The notes beneath the pieces were generated by a model. That model worked only from the letters and a program-made list of their open reading frames with translations, did no database searches and was not told where the DNA came from. The position numbers and the translations under genes are program-made. From Lyophyllum atratum (taxonomy: Eukaryota > Basidiomycota > Agaricomycetes > Agaricales > Lyophyllaceae), in assembly GCA_014905825.1 (NCBI GenBank), contig JACGCN010000010.1, positions 62,001 to 126,000 of the forward strand: a stretch of 64,000 nt of DNA, in the 5' to 3' direction. Below, in pieces: positions 11,656 to 21,299 of the stretch. Positions within the stretch are counted from its first letter, which is position 1, and each line of letters opens with the position of its first letter.

Positions 11656-13366
11656 ATGTCTGCTGGATTCCGCATTACGTCTGCGCTATGGGACAAGATT
11701 CACCATTTCGCGTCATTCCCGCAAACTGGTGGTCAGTACACCCAGATGATCCAATGACGTCCGCTCACACGACCCCAGTCTCACTCCAGCAGATGGTCCT
11801 TTTTGGCCAGAATCCTAGTCAGGGCACGCTGCTCAAAGCCAGTCAGTTCCTTGCAGGTATGTATATCGTTGTCGCACAGGAACCCGCTCACCGCAACCTC
11901 AGAGGAGTTGCCAGTACGGCTGGCGCACCGGGTAAAGGAGCTCGATGAGCTACCACACGGGCTTGGAGAGATGCCTTCGATGAAAAAGGTCAAAAACTGG
12001 TACGCCCAGTCCTTCGAGGTCCGTCTCCTATTTCCTCCTGCTTTCGCCCTATTGACTTCGCCGCAGGAGCTCATCAATTTCCCTCCAATAACGCTGCCCG
12101 CCGATATCCGCCAAGCCCTCATGACACCGCGCAGCGAGCACATCCTGCCCGAATCGACGCCCAACCCCTCCCTCAAGCACCTCGACCCGGATCACATGTC
12201 CCTGGCCCACATACAACAGCCTGGCAAGTGCTACAACAAGCTCAAACTCCGAGTCCCAATGGAACGCAGGTCAGTTCGCTCTCGCTCTTTCGCCAGCGCG
12301 ACCCGCACCCACCTCGCCTCGCTCAAATCCTCCCCGTCGTCAAATGTTCACCCGGCTCCCTTCCACCTTCGCAGGTACTACGCCGACACAGATGGCGTCG
12401 TGTCCTGGCCCCCGCAAGTCCCAGACTACAACAAGCGGTTCACCCGTGCCCTCGAGACCATCAAGAGCCGCCACGACCCTACCGTCACTACCGTCGCACA
12501 GGGCGTCCTCGAGTGGAAACGCATGCAGAATGCCCGCAATATCGGCCTCGACATCCAAGCGTGGCTCGATCGGTTTTACATGTCGCGTATCGGCATCCGG
12601 TTCTTGATCGGGCAGCGTGCGTCGCGTCTCCTCTTCACTTTGCATCATATTGACCTCCCACAGACGTCGCCCTCAACACACAACAAGCACACGAAGACTA
12701 CGTCGGCATCATCTGCACCAAAGCCGTGCGTCCCTCCCCTCTATCTCCACCCCCTGCTAACCCCGCCCCACAGAACGTCCACGACATCGTCCTGGAAGCC
12801 ATCGAAAACGCGCGCTTCGTGTGCGAAGAGCACTACGCCATGTTCCGCGGCCCCCCCGTGCAGCTCATCTGCCCCAAAGACCTCAACTTCGCCTACGTCC
12901 CCGGCCACCTCTCCCACATCTGCTTCGAGCTCCTCAAGAACTCCCTCCGCGCCGTCGTCGAGCGCTACGGCCTCGCCGACGACACCATCTACCCCCCCAT
13001 CAAGGTCGTCGTCGTCGAGGGCAAGGAGGATATCACGATCAAGATCTCGGATGAGGGCGGGGGCATCTCGAGGAGCGCGATTCCGCTGATTTGGACGTAT
13101 ATGTATACGACGATGGAGAGCCAGGGCATCGATCAGGATTTTCAGGCGAGTGATTTCAAGGCGCCTATGGCTGGGTTTGGGTATGGGCTTCCGCTGTCGA
13201 GATTGGTGAGTGGCGTTTCACCTACGATTTGGGGTAATGCTGACGTATATGGCAGTACGCGCGGTACTTTGGTGGGGACCTCCGCCTGATTGCGATGGAC
13301 GGGTTCGGGACGGACGTGTATATTCATCTGAATCGACTTTCCAGTAGTCGCGAGCCCTTGCTTTGA
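11656..13366 (+). CDS. pdk: mitochondrial pyruvate dehydrogenase (acetyl-transferring) kinase
   Basis: Serine kinase of the GHKL fold that phosphorylates E1-alpha of the pyruvate dehydrogenase complex in the mitochondrial matrix and switches it off. Eight exons (11656-11731, 11779-11856, 11903-12018, 12067-12269, 12375-12616, 12664-12725, 12774-13205, 13256-13366) give 439 residues, normal for the family. The N-terminal helical domain has the family hallmark ALWDKIHHFASFPQTG and MVLFGQNPSQGTLL. The ATP site follows: N-box ELLKNSLRAVVER (about residue 290), G1 box DEGGGI, and G2 box GFGYGLP. The start is chosen because it places the conserved RITSALWDKI just after Met. The branched-chain ketoacid dehydrogenase kinase is the main alternative, but the sequence fits PDK better. 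Confidence 0.95.
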
Positions 13367-13823
13367 TCCTCGTCTCTCCTTTACCTTCTTGTGGAAACTT
13401 TTTTTTTTGCCGTCGCGCTGCATTTTAGCATCATCTGTATCACCACTCACACCTACGCGTATTTCTGCAACTATATGAAATTAAATAAATGTACATGACA
13501 TTGGGCACATCATGCGAGAATCCAAAGGAAATAGAATTATCAGAACTCCATGTGCGTGCGTGTATGAGCCGATGTGAATGCTGCGATATGATACAACTAC
13601 GTGCAAAGGGTAGTATCGTGCGTGTATGTAGGTACGAATACATGATATAGGCGAGCGTTTTTGGGATATCCGTGTGGGGTGCGCACAATGTCCTGGTGGC
13701 GCACCGTATCAAGAAAAGAGTCACGAGAATACCAAAAGCCAGAATGAGAATGAAGTAGAATACGGACTGCCTTCCGTCGGAACCCTAGAGAGAAAATAAT
13801 TTGTGAATAGCATGTCGAGGGCC

Positions 13824-16458
13824 TCAGCGCTCCAAAGGCCGCTTCATACCCTGATGAAGGGTGCCCCAGTCATGCGCCATCTGCAGCAGCGGGATCTGCT
13901 GAGGCACGCCCTGCATCGATTCCAACTGCGCCGTCTCCATCCTAGACGGCGCCCGGCCCTGGTGTCCCACCGCCTGCATCAACGCCGGCCGGCCCCGCTG
14001 CATCATAGCAGGCATCGGCACGGGCGCATACATCGCCTGCGGGACCAGCTGGTGCATCGACACACCCGGCCGACGCTGCTCCGCGGGGATACGAGCGGGC
14101 GTCGGAGCCCGTGGGGGCGGCAGCGGGGCGAATTGGTGGTATGGCCGGGCGGGGACGGCGATGGGCGCGGGCATGAGCTCAAAGGCGTCCCGGATGTGGG
14201 GTCGGGGCGTGGGGACGGTGTCTGGCCGCCCGGTGTACCGCTCCAGTGCGATGGCGTAGTTGGCGTGGTCTGCCATGCCCATCCCGAGCGACATGTCCAT
14301 ATCGACCATGCCCATACCCATCTTCGAGGGTAACAGGTCCGGATACCCCAACGTCGCAGACTCTGCTGACGTGTCCAACGATGAAGACAACTCCTGTCCG
14401 CGCTCCTGCTGCTCGAGCTCTCGCTCGAGCTCCGCGACCTCTTCTTTCAACCGGCGATTCGCAAAACGCAGCTGCTGGAGCTCGTACTGCCAGCTCGAGC
14501 CGCGGCTGACCTCGAGCTCCGCAAAGATGTTGGCGTCCAGCGGATGAACGATAGGGCTTGCTCCAGTCGGGGATGCGCCATCGAGCAACCTGACCTGCAC
14601 CAGCACCGGCGCGGGCGAGACCCTGAGCGTTGGATCGAGTCCTCCGCGCCCCGAGCGGTAAAACACCAAGAGCACCCTCACCGCTCCGCCCATCTTCGTC
14701 CTGAGGCGTGCCCACACCGACGTCGTCCTAGCCTCCTCCCCGTCAACCCTCAACGCCTCCCTTACCGCCTCCTGCCCTTCCACCGCCAACGTCCCAATCC
14801 GCCGCCCGATGAGCTCCTCGGGTGTGTAACCCAGCACATCCCCCACACCCCTGCCCACACTGACCATCGCCCCGGCCCCGTGACCCTTGCCCGCCAGCTG
14901 CGCCCAAAACTCGCGCTGCCTCCACGCGGGCGCCTCCGTGTCCGACCCGACCCTCACGGGCGCGGCGAGGCCCCCGGAGGCACGCACGACGTCGCCCCAT
15001 GAGACCTTGGGCATGGCGCGCGCTCGACCACTGAGGATGATGGCTTTACGGCCCTTCCCTGGTTCCACATGGAGACGGCCGCGACACTCGACCCAGACGT
15101 AGACGCCGTTCTTGGTGCGGGCGCGGAAGAGGACGTCGATGGTGCGTGCGTGGACGGGGCCGAGGCCTTGGTCGTGGGAGTGGGAGGGGGAGGAGTCGAG
15201 GGGGGAGGAGGGGAGGAGGGTGGAGCTTTCTTTGAGCTGGCGCTCGAGGGGGACGACGTCCTCGGGGTGGGCGAGGTCGGCCATGGATTTGCCGAGGAGC
15301 TCGGAGGGGGTGTAGCCGAGGACGCGGGTGACGCTGGGGGCGACGTAGAGGAAGGCGCCTTTGAGGGAGACGACGTGGATAAAGTCGGGGGCGTATTCTA
15401 GGATGAGCAATGAAAGGACGTGATTGGTCATTCCTGGGAGGGGAAGGTTGCCAGAGGCGGGGAGAGGGACGGGGGCGGTGGTGGTGGTGGTGATGGGGAA
15501 GGAGCGGAGGAAGGACTTGGATTGGAGGAGGGTGGCGAGGGTCGGGGACATGTTGATGGTGGGCAAGGTGTAAGTCCTACGATGAGTTACCGGCTGCTCG
15601 TTGGTGAGAGGAGGGGGGCCGATGCGTGGCTGGTTCGCGATGTAGGTACCATCTCGCAGCTTCTCGAGGATAAGGCTTGGCTGCTGGTTGAGATCGACCT
15701 GGAAGCCGACATGGTAGACGATGTCGTTAAGCTCGTGTTTCCCGCCAGAGACGCCGCCGGTGATGGGGATGACGGAGACGAGATTTATGAACGCCGTGCC
15801 GTCCTTTCGAAAGTTGACGATGCTGGTCTGGACCTCCTTATCTGCGGAAAGAGCCTTTCGCAGAAGATTGACGGATTGTTGGGACGTAAAGCGGCGTTGT
15901 TCGCCACGGCGTACGACGCCACCGGGGGCCTGGAGGAAGCGGCAGTTTCTGCCGAGGATCTCGTGCTCGTCGTAGCCGGTAAGGCGGCAGAAGGTGGGAG
16001 AGCAGTATACGATGGGGTGGTCGTGACGGCGGACGTCGACGACGACGAAGGAACAGGTCAGATCGACAGGACCAAGTGCGACGCGGGGATTGGGGCGGGT
16101 GACAACGCGGGCGAGCGCAGACAAGACGTCGAATCCGGATGCAGAATAGACAGGGAGGCCGAGGGGTGATGGAGCGGAGACGGGCAGAAGGTTCGGCTTC
16201 GGGGATGCAGACGACACTCTATGGGGGTTCAGAGAAATCTGAACGGTTGTGCTGGCTGTATACGCACGGGGTGTAGCTCTGCGCAAAACCAGAATTGGCT
16301 AGCCATGTCGAGTTGTACGGTACAACCTCTGCTCCTCCGCCTGGTGCCAGCGTCGGAGCCCCCAGGTGCATGAAGGCCGGGATCTGGAACTGGAGAGCAT
16401 CTGTGAAAGACGGGTTGTTGTCGTTGGTACCGTCCTGGAGATACTTGGAGAACGGCAT
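13824..16458 (-). CDS. wc-1: White Collar-1 blue-light receptor (LOV/PAS protein)
   Basis: Flavin-binding photoreceptor and transcriptional regulator, which partners WC-2 in fungi. Two exons (16458-16268 and 16218-13824, 49-nt intron) give 861 residues. A LOV domain starts near residue 110, with the cysteine-containing signature GRNCRFLQ that forms the photo-adduct. Two further PAS domains follow, around YAPDFIHVVSLKGAFLYVAP and DVLGYTPEELIGRRIG. A coiled coil (LQQLRFANRRLKEEVAELER) lies near residue 660. No GATA-type zinc finger is present, as known for basidiomycete WC-1 (BWC1/dst1 type), so DNA binding would come from WC-2. The start is the ATG before PFSKYLQDG; an upstream in-frame ATG at 16587 is possible. 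The C-terminal 150 residues are Pro/Met-rich and probably disordered. Confidence 0.93.
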
Positions 16459-16599
16459 CGTGGTCCAGGTCAGACAGCTGCCTCGCTTCTCTTTAGAGGA
16501 AATCATAACCACGTGCTCGGCCATGCCCGCACATGACGTCACACGAATCGTCCCCGCTTCAAGCCTCTTCCCTTCAGCTACATACAACGTCTCACTCAG

Positions 16600-17560
16600 G
16601 ACTCACGCTGCAAGGAATTATACGATGGATATCACTTTCCTACACTCGTAGTTCTCGAAGACCTCAACGCACATTCCTTCAGTTCATGTATTTCTCCTGA
16701 CATATTCCGTCACCCTCCGAATTCGAATTTCGTATCACTGGCGGACTTGGCGCAAACTTGGCGCGAACTTGTCAACGTCTGTTAGGGTCGACGGCGTCAT
16801 GTCACTGATCTGCAACTCGATGACCCTCTGGAATCCAGGAGCCACGGAGGTCGCTGACGAGGGGTCCCGGCTGGGTCCTGGTCAGCTACCAGTGACCACA
16901 GTCCTGGCATCCGGTGGAAGCGCCACCGCTCTTATGGAGAACACAATGTGCAAAGGCAAGCAAGCATGTAAGTTACCCCTGTCCGAGTCGGCCGACAGAT
17001 TCGTTCAACCGCCACCATGTACACTCCCATGTTGACAGCCGTCTCGGACGTGCGTGACCCAAACCCTGACCCTCCATGTCTTTTCGCGGACGTTAATCTA
17101 TACTCCGGTCCCCAACTTGCAGTTCAACGTCAGGCTTGACTGACTGGATTTTTGAGTGGGATCCGAAAAAAGAAGACGGAAAGGATGCGTATCTTGGATG
17201 TATACATGGGATGGCCATTGCCAGTACAACCCCACCGCGCCACCCTCGCAAGCAGCGTCCCTGCAAGCAGCTCCACGAAACGCGGGCGCCCGTTGCTCTA
17301 CAATCGTCAAAGGCTGCGCAGGATCAGGGTGTAATGCCAAGTTCTGTGGAGTCGTTGTGGACAGTGAGTGACCCGTGGAAAAACATCGCTCGTATCATAT
17401 TTGTTCGTAGGTGTGCACAAGGACCACTGAAGGCGCTGGAATATGGAGGTCACCAGCTCAAGATGAATTTAGGCACGCGTTGTGTAATACAGCGTGAACG
17501 CAGGAAAATCGTACAGAGAACAAGAATTGCCTAGATAGCAATCGTACATGCGATATCTTG
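16600..17560. other. no firm gene; cysteine-rich open frame near 17.2-17.4 kb
   Basis: On the plus strand a short frame near 17.25-17.37 kb reads CSTIVKGCAGSGCNAKFCG and is followed by a good donor (gtgagt) and an acceptor near 17410. That could be an exon of a small cysteine-rich protein. No signal peptide or complete model could be built. The left part is the upstream region of wc-1. Confidence 0.3.
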
Positions 17561-17678
17561 GCATCGATGCACGTTCCGGAGCAACAGCTGGACGCGGATA
17601 ATCCATATACTTATTAAAGCGAATCAGCTCCCCGCGACCACGCATCGTAATAAGATTCAAAACTCACCATTGAAGTCT

Positions 17679-18169
17679 CTACCCTATTCGGATGAGAAAT
17701 TGACGCAAAAGCTGATTTGCCTTTGCAGTGTTTTTCGGGAAAATCTTGCCCGTTTTCCTGATATACTTCCCCAACGCCGTCGCGTTGTAGAACACGCCAA
17801 TCGTCATGACACACCCCGTCGACGCCGCGTCAACGAGGTCCACGATGTTCACGAACGTGCCCTTGAGCGCCTGGCTCTCGATGAGTTATTGCGGAAGAGG
17901 CAAAATCTGTTGGAACTCACCGCCTTGCATTTCTTGATGCTAGTGAGGGTCTCAGCGCCTTCTATCCCCACCGTCCAGCATATATCCTTCCACGACTGGA
18001 GGGAGCTGACGTTCCCGCCGAATTGGGTGGCGAACCCGCTTTGGACCGCACCCACGATGAACTCGCGCCGGCGCGTCTTGTATTGCTGGGATTTTTTTGT
18101 GAGGCCTTCGGAGAGGGCGAGCGCTCTGAAGCGGTCGATGATGGACGCTGTGTCGTCGTTGGCTGACAT
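17679..18169 (-). CDS. conserved fungal small protein, paralogue of 30149-30650
   Basis: Two exons joined at SIKKCKA / ALKGTFVNIVDLVD give about 145 residues. Recognisable blocks are RFRALALSEGLTKKSQQYK, FGGNVSSLQSWKDICWTVGI and GKYIRKTGKIFPKN, ending LLRQFLIRIG. I know this block pattern from unnamed basidiomycete proteins but cannot assign a domain or function. There is no signal peptide or membrane segment; it is basic and predicted helical. The gene at 30149-30650 shares the same exon boundary and nearly every block, so the two arose by duplication. The start is the only ATG upstream of the conserved IIDRF segment. Confidence 0.75.
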
Positions 18170-18399
18170 GGTGGTGGCGGGGAAGGTGAGGAAGAGGGGC
18201 AGGTTGGGTGCGCGGAGATTTAACTCTAATGCAAAGAAGCGGGAAGACCGTTGATCGTTAAGTGGCTCCGAACGCTCAAGAACTCGAACCGGGGACTCGG
18301 AGCCCAGGCCCAGCATTGACCACACGTCGTCCTCTGATCCTTCGCTGGCCCAGGGATGGAACCGACGTGCAACATCACTTGGCCTCTCGCCAAACATCT

Positions 18400-18592
18400 T
18401 CAGGACAATCCTGATCGTCGACGGGCGGGTTTCTCGGTCAGGAAGTATGTTCGTTCTGTACTCCTTCGGTTCCAATGTTGCTTTTACCTAACTCGTCGTC
18501 GCCTTACGTTTTCGACTGGGCGTTCAGTCATCCTCGCGACCAGGGTCAAGGTATGCAGACATTACAATCTCCAATGCGCTAGGTCGTCGGAC
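18400..18592 (+). pseudogene. decayed metallophosphoesterase fragment (exon 4 and flanking introns)
   Basis: The plus strand near 18510-18560 reads SPY-FDWAF-HPRDQGQG, closely matching exon 4 (WAFNYPRDEGEG) of the intact gene at 985-1039. The similarity continues through the donor gtatg into about 40 bp of the following intron, and more weakly into the preceding intron. Exon 5 is missing: similarity stops near 18592 and resumes only at about 20285. Confidence 0.7.
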
Positions 18593-18859
18593 GAGTGTCT
18601 ACTACCCAACTCTCATCGCCATCCTTCTCAAGCCTTCCACCCCCAAAGAAATACGAAGAAGTCGAAATGAATAAATAATTATGTCTGGATCGTGCGTCCT
18701 CCGCCGAATGCCTGGCACGGTATGACAAATGCTGATGTGTTGGATAATAATGATATTGGTGTCTTTTGACCTGGTCAGCCAGTGACTGGAAGAAGAACCG
18801 GTCCGAGTCAGACTCACAAAGTTCGATGCAATGGTAGACCAGGCAGTTGCGCGAGTATC

Positions 18860-18964
18860 TCAAGCTACAACGCAGTAAACGGTGTTGCCAGTTCCGCCGC
18901 TCTCCTCCTCTTTGGGGATGGTAGCGACGTCCTGAAAGGCTGTGATGGTGGTGAAAGAGTCCAT
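18860..18964 (-). CDS. lipopeptide mating-pheromone precursor (CaaX)
   Basis: A 34-residue precursor with the features of basidiomycete B-locus pheromones. The N-terminus MDSFTTI matches the MDxFTT start common in this family, the middle is acidic (KEEES), and the C-terminus GNTVYCVVA ends in a perfect CaaX box directly before the stop. Known family members are farnesylated on the cysteine, trimmed of VVA, methylated and cut N-terminally at an E-R/E-S type site; here EEES is the likely cut region, giving a mature peptide of about 10-13 residues. It acts on STE3-type receptors, none of which is visible in this window. A TATA-like box lies about 90 bp upstream. It is much shorter than usual gene-finder limits. 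A truncated relative lies at 20205-20279. Confidence 0.85.
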   Translation of the reverse strand: MDSFTTITAFQDVATIPKEEESGGTGNTVYCVVA

Positions 18965-19055
18965 TGTAGTGAGGATGTGTGAGGGCGGTGAGGGCGGTGC
19001 AGAAGGGCTGTTTGTGGGTTGTAGGAGCCTGAAGAACAAGTCGACTTGGACTCCT

Positions 19056-19063
19056 CCTTTTAT
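19056..19063 (-). promoter_or_regulatory. TATA-like box of the pheromone gene
   Basis: The minus strand reads GCATAAAAGGAGG, with ATAAAAGG at this position, about 92 bp upstream of the pheromone ATG. The spacing fits a short 5' leader. No other candidate lies closer. Confidence 0.45.
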
Positions 19064-19069
19064 GCACAT

Positions 19070-20200
19070 TCAGCATACGCCCAGGCCCCGCCTCCTGCAT
19101 CTTGCATCGCTGAGTATGCTCAATCACGGTGCAGAGCGAGCACGATGACGACTATCCTAATTGTTCTCCTGCGCTTGACCCGTCGGCAAAGCGGATAACC
19201 TTTCCGGGCATGCTGCGAGGAACAAGAAAGACAATAAGCGCAGTGCGCCAGTCCCGTCATCGCGTATTTCAACCCTAAATTGCCGAGCACGAACAAGACA
19301 GGCATGATTTCTAGATCTCCGATCATCAATATCGGATTTGCGTATATTGTGAAGACGCGCGCAGCATCGTCGAAACAAAGCAAGACAGTATATTGGGGGT
19401 GCAGCCCAAGCTCCAGGTCAGCGTGGTTCGTAATCACACAGCAGCAGCCTTGCTCAGAAAGTAGCGTTCATCTGTCTCTGGAGACTTTAGTCGATCTTCA
19501 GAACATACGGGGCTCTCAAAGACAATAAACTCCCATCTCGGGCTGGCAGGACCAATTCAAATACGTCTTCCGGCTTCGTCATCTCAACTTGGCTAAGGCT
19601 GTTCGAATGTTTTACGAGACCGCTGCTCAAGGCGATCCTCTGCAGATTATATCCTCGAATTGTACTACTGACCCCAAATCTCCCCTTACGCATACCTCAA
19701 CGCGTCATCTCATCACCTGCGTTGGGACATATCCCAAAAAGGCTGAATCTCTTTCGAGGCAACGATCACGATAAGCGAGGACCCTATGGTCAACTGCCTT
19801 GTTGCTCCATGTGGTCCATCGCACTTTCCTAAATCTCGCTTCGTCGTTGTCGTTGCTTTGTCGCGTTTACTTTTCTTCCTCAAGAACATTGCTGAAATCA
19901 GTGATGCGCCAAAAGTATTTTTACACGGAAAACGATACATGCAGCCCCAGTTAGAAGCCTAATAATAAGACAATTGAACAACGAAGAGGTCGAAGTGATT
20001 AACATGGTAGATGCAACGCGCGCCCCCGCCCCCAACGTTCCATGCTCGCGGCAGGTAAGTACAGTGTAGACGTCAAATAGTCGTGAATAATGTGTTCTGT
20101 CAGTTGATATCGTCAGTTTATTCAGTAGTAGCGCTACAAGTCATCATCAAAAATGCTCACAGGTGATTAACAAGGGTAGTGGATGGGTCGTTGCGCAAGG
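19070..20200. other. insert between the two pheromone sequences, no other gene recognised
   Basis: Short open frames only. One minus-strand frame at 19120-19437 is hydrophobic (YANPILMIGDLEIMPVLFVL) but fits no receptor signature. No STE3-like transmembrane pattern was found on either strand. Confidence 0.4.
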
Positions 20201-20204
20201 TATC

Positions 20205-20279
20205 TCAAGCGGTAACGCAATAGGTGATGTTGCCAGTTCCACTGCCCTCCCGCTCAGTAGGGACTGAAATATCCTCGAT
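20205..20279 (-). pseudogene. 5'-truncated pheromone precursor
   Basis: The minus strand reads EDISVPTEREGSGTG followed by NITYCVTA and a stop, aligning with the C-terminal two thirds of the pheromone at 18860-18964 (...EEESGGTGNTVYCVVA). It has an intact CaaX box (CVTA) and an E-R processing site. There is no start codon: a TAG sits in frame at 20280-20282, right where similarity to the metallophosphoesterase begins. The MDSFTT end has therefore been lost at the rearrangement junction. An upstream exon spliced to the AG of that TAG is possible but unsupported. Confidence 0.75.
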
Positions 20280-20284
20280 CTACA

Positions 20285-20672
20285 CTTCAACAGATCAACA
20301 CACAGTCCTCCCTCCGGTATACTTGAAACCTCCCGTAGAGGCAACCTCGCAGGCTGCGAAGCCCTCCGTTCCCGTCTTCCCTCTCTCCGCCCGCGCGTCC
20401 AATTCTTCGGCGACATCTAGGAGGCCCGTAGGGCACTATACACGCTCGGGATGGTGCTGGTGCATCAGCGCCGCTAGTCATCCAGTTTCGAGGATCTGGA
20501 TGCAGAGGAAGCCGAGGCCCGCGGAATGGACATGGAAGCAAACGCGAAGATAGAGGAGGCGGTGTTTGTGAATGCGATGACTCTTCCCAGCGCGCAGGGG
20601 CCGTGGCAGGGGTCGCGACAACTGCCGTTTGGCGGGCCGGGGTTTTGGGCTGTAGTCGTCGATTTGCGAGAC
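20285..20672 (+). pseudogene. decayed metallophosphoesterase, last exon
   Basis: The plus strand matches the final exon of the intact gene at 345-771: THSPPSGIL, GNLAGCEALRSRLPSLRPRV and FGDI in place of the metal-binding GHIH, then after a damaged middle EEAVFVNAM, PFGGPGFWAVVVDLRD and a stop. The second histidine motif is destroyed and a stop follows it. The acceptor context ttcaacag is kept at the left end, so the copy came from genomic DNA and not from mRNA. Confidence 0.8.
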
Positions 20673-20911
20673 TGATACAGGTATTTTAGCCAGAGCGTGG
20701 AATGCTTCGTTTCCTTTAGTGGGGTGAACGTCTCGGCGCGCCCTCCTTGACTTTGGCACCGACCCGTCTCGTCTCCTCTGGCTCGCTTGCAGCGAGAAGC
20801 AAAAAAACGTTGCTTGCGACGCGGGGATTCGTGACTCGGAGCCTGCGTTCAGTCGTTCATTCAAGTTTATTTTAACTATCAAAGAAAATAACGTACCACC
20901 ATCTTCCATCT

Positions 20912-21286
20912 ATGACGAGTCGCCCGCGGTTGTACACACCGAAGGCCTTCGGCTCCACCTTCTCCATGTGCAGTAAGCATTGTGTCTCTCCGACCCTGCC
21001 GCGAATCGACAACGTCTAACGATTCTGTGTTGTTGTACCTGTAGTTTCGTTGCAAGGCGACATCGATTTTCAACAGCTCGAGTATGTCAGTGAGATGTGC
21101 TTGGAGGATTGTCCAATGGATGGGCCAGAGCAAGGTGCTTGGGAAACGATGGCGCTGGGAGACATCATAAGAGGGAAACTGAGGGACTGTTACTGTCCGA
21201 AGTCTGTCTCTCTGTGGCCGCAGTTCGAGCTGATGGTTCTGATGATTTTAGAGGGATTCAAAACGCGTGCTTGCATCAACATCTGA
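20912..21286 (+). CDS. possible two-exon small protein
   Basis: An ATG at 20912 (MTSRPRLYTPKAFGSTFSMC) joins by donor gtaagc at 20973 and acceptor ctgtag at 21044 to an open frame ending ACINI at 21286, about 100 residues. The first exon lies in the duplicated segment, and the left-arm copy lacks the ATG. This weakens the case. No family recognised. Confidence 0.22.
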
Positions 21287-21299
21287 CCGCAATCAGATC

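Larger units (their letters stand above)
18400..21020 (+). repeat. arm of an inverted segmental duplication (other arm 1-1230)
   Basis: Minus-strand 1230-1 and plus-strand 18400-21020 are homologous in the same order: exon 4 and intron 4, then exon 6, then about 340 bp of 3' flank down to the tctccgaccctgc segment at both ends. Introns are included, so this is duplicated genomic DNA. The right arm is interrupted at about 18592-20285 by the pheromone-bearing insert. Divergence is substantial, so the duplication is old. The left arm may continue beyond the window start. Confidence 0.75.

Noticed and set aside
15069..16169. Long plus-strand Gly/Glu/Asp-rich open frames antisense to wc-1
   Set aside because: Shadow frames of a GC-rich coding exon; the minus strand has LOV and PAS domains.
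18290..18320. tRNA T-arm-like ccggttcgagttc on the minus strand
   Set aside because: The flanking bases do not pair into T-stem or acceptor stem and no D- or anticodon arm is present.
19120..19437. Hydrophobic minus-strand frame considered as a STE3 receptor exon
   Set aside because: Only one hydrophobic run, no STE3 signature residues, and no neighbouring transmembrane exons.
21045..21286. ACINI terminus considered as another CaaX pheromone
   Set aside because: Asparagine at the second aliphatic position, and the frame lacks the MDxFT start and acidic processing site.
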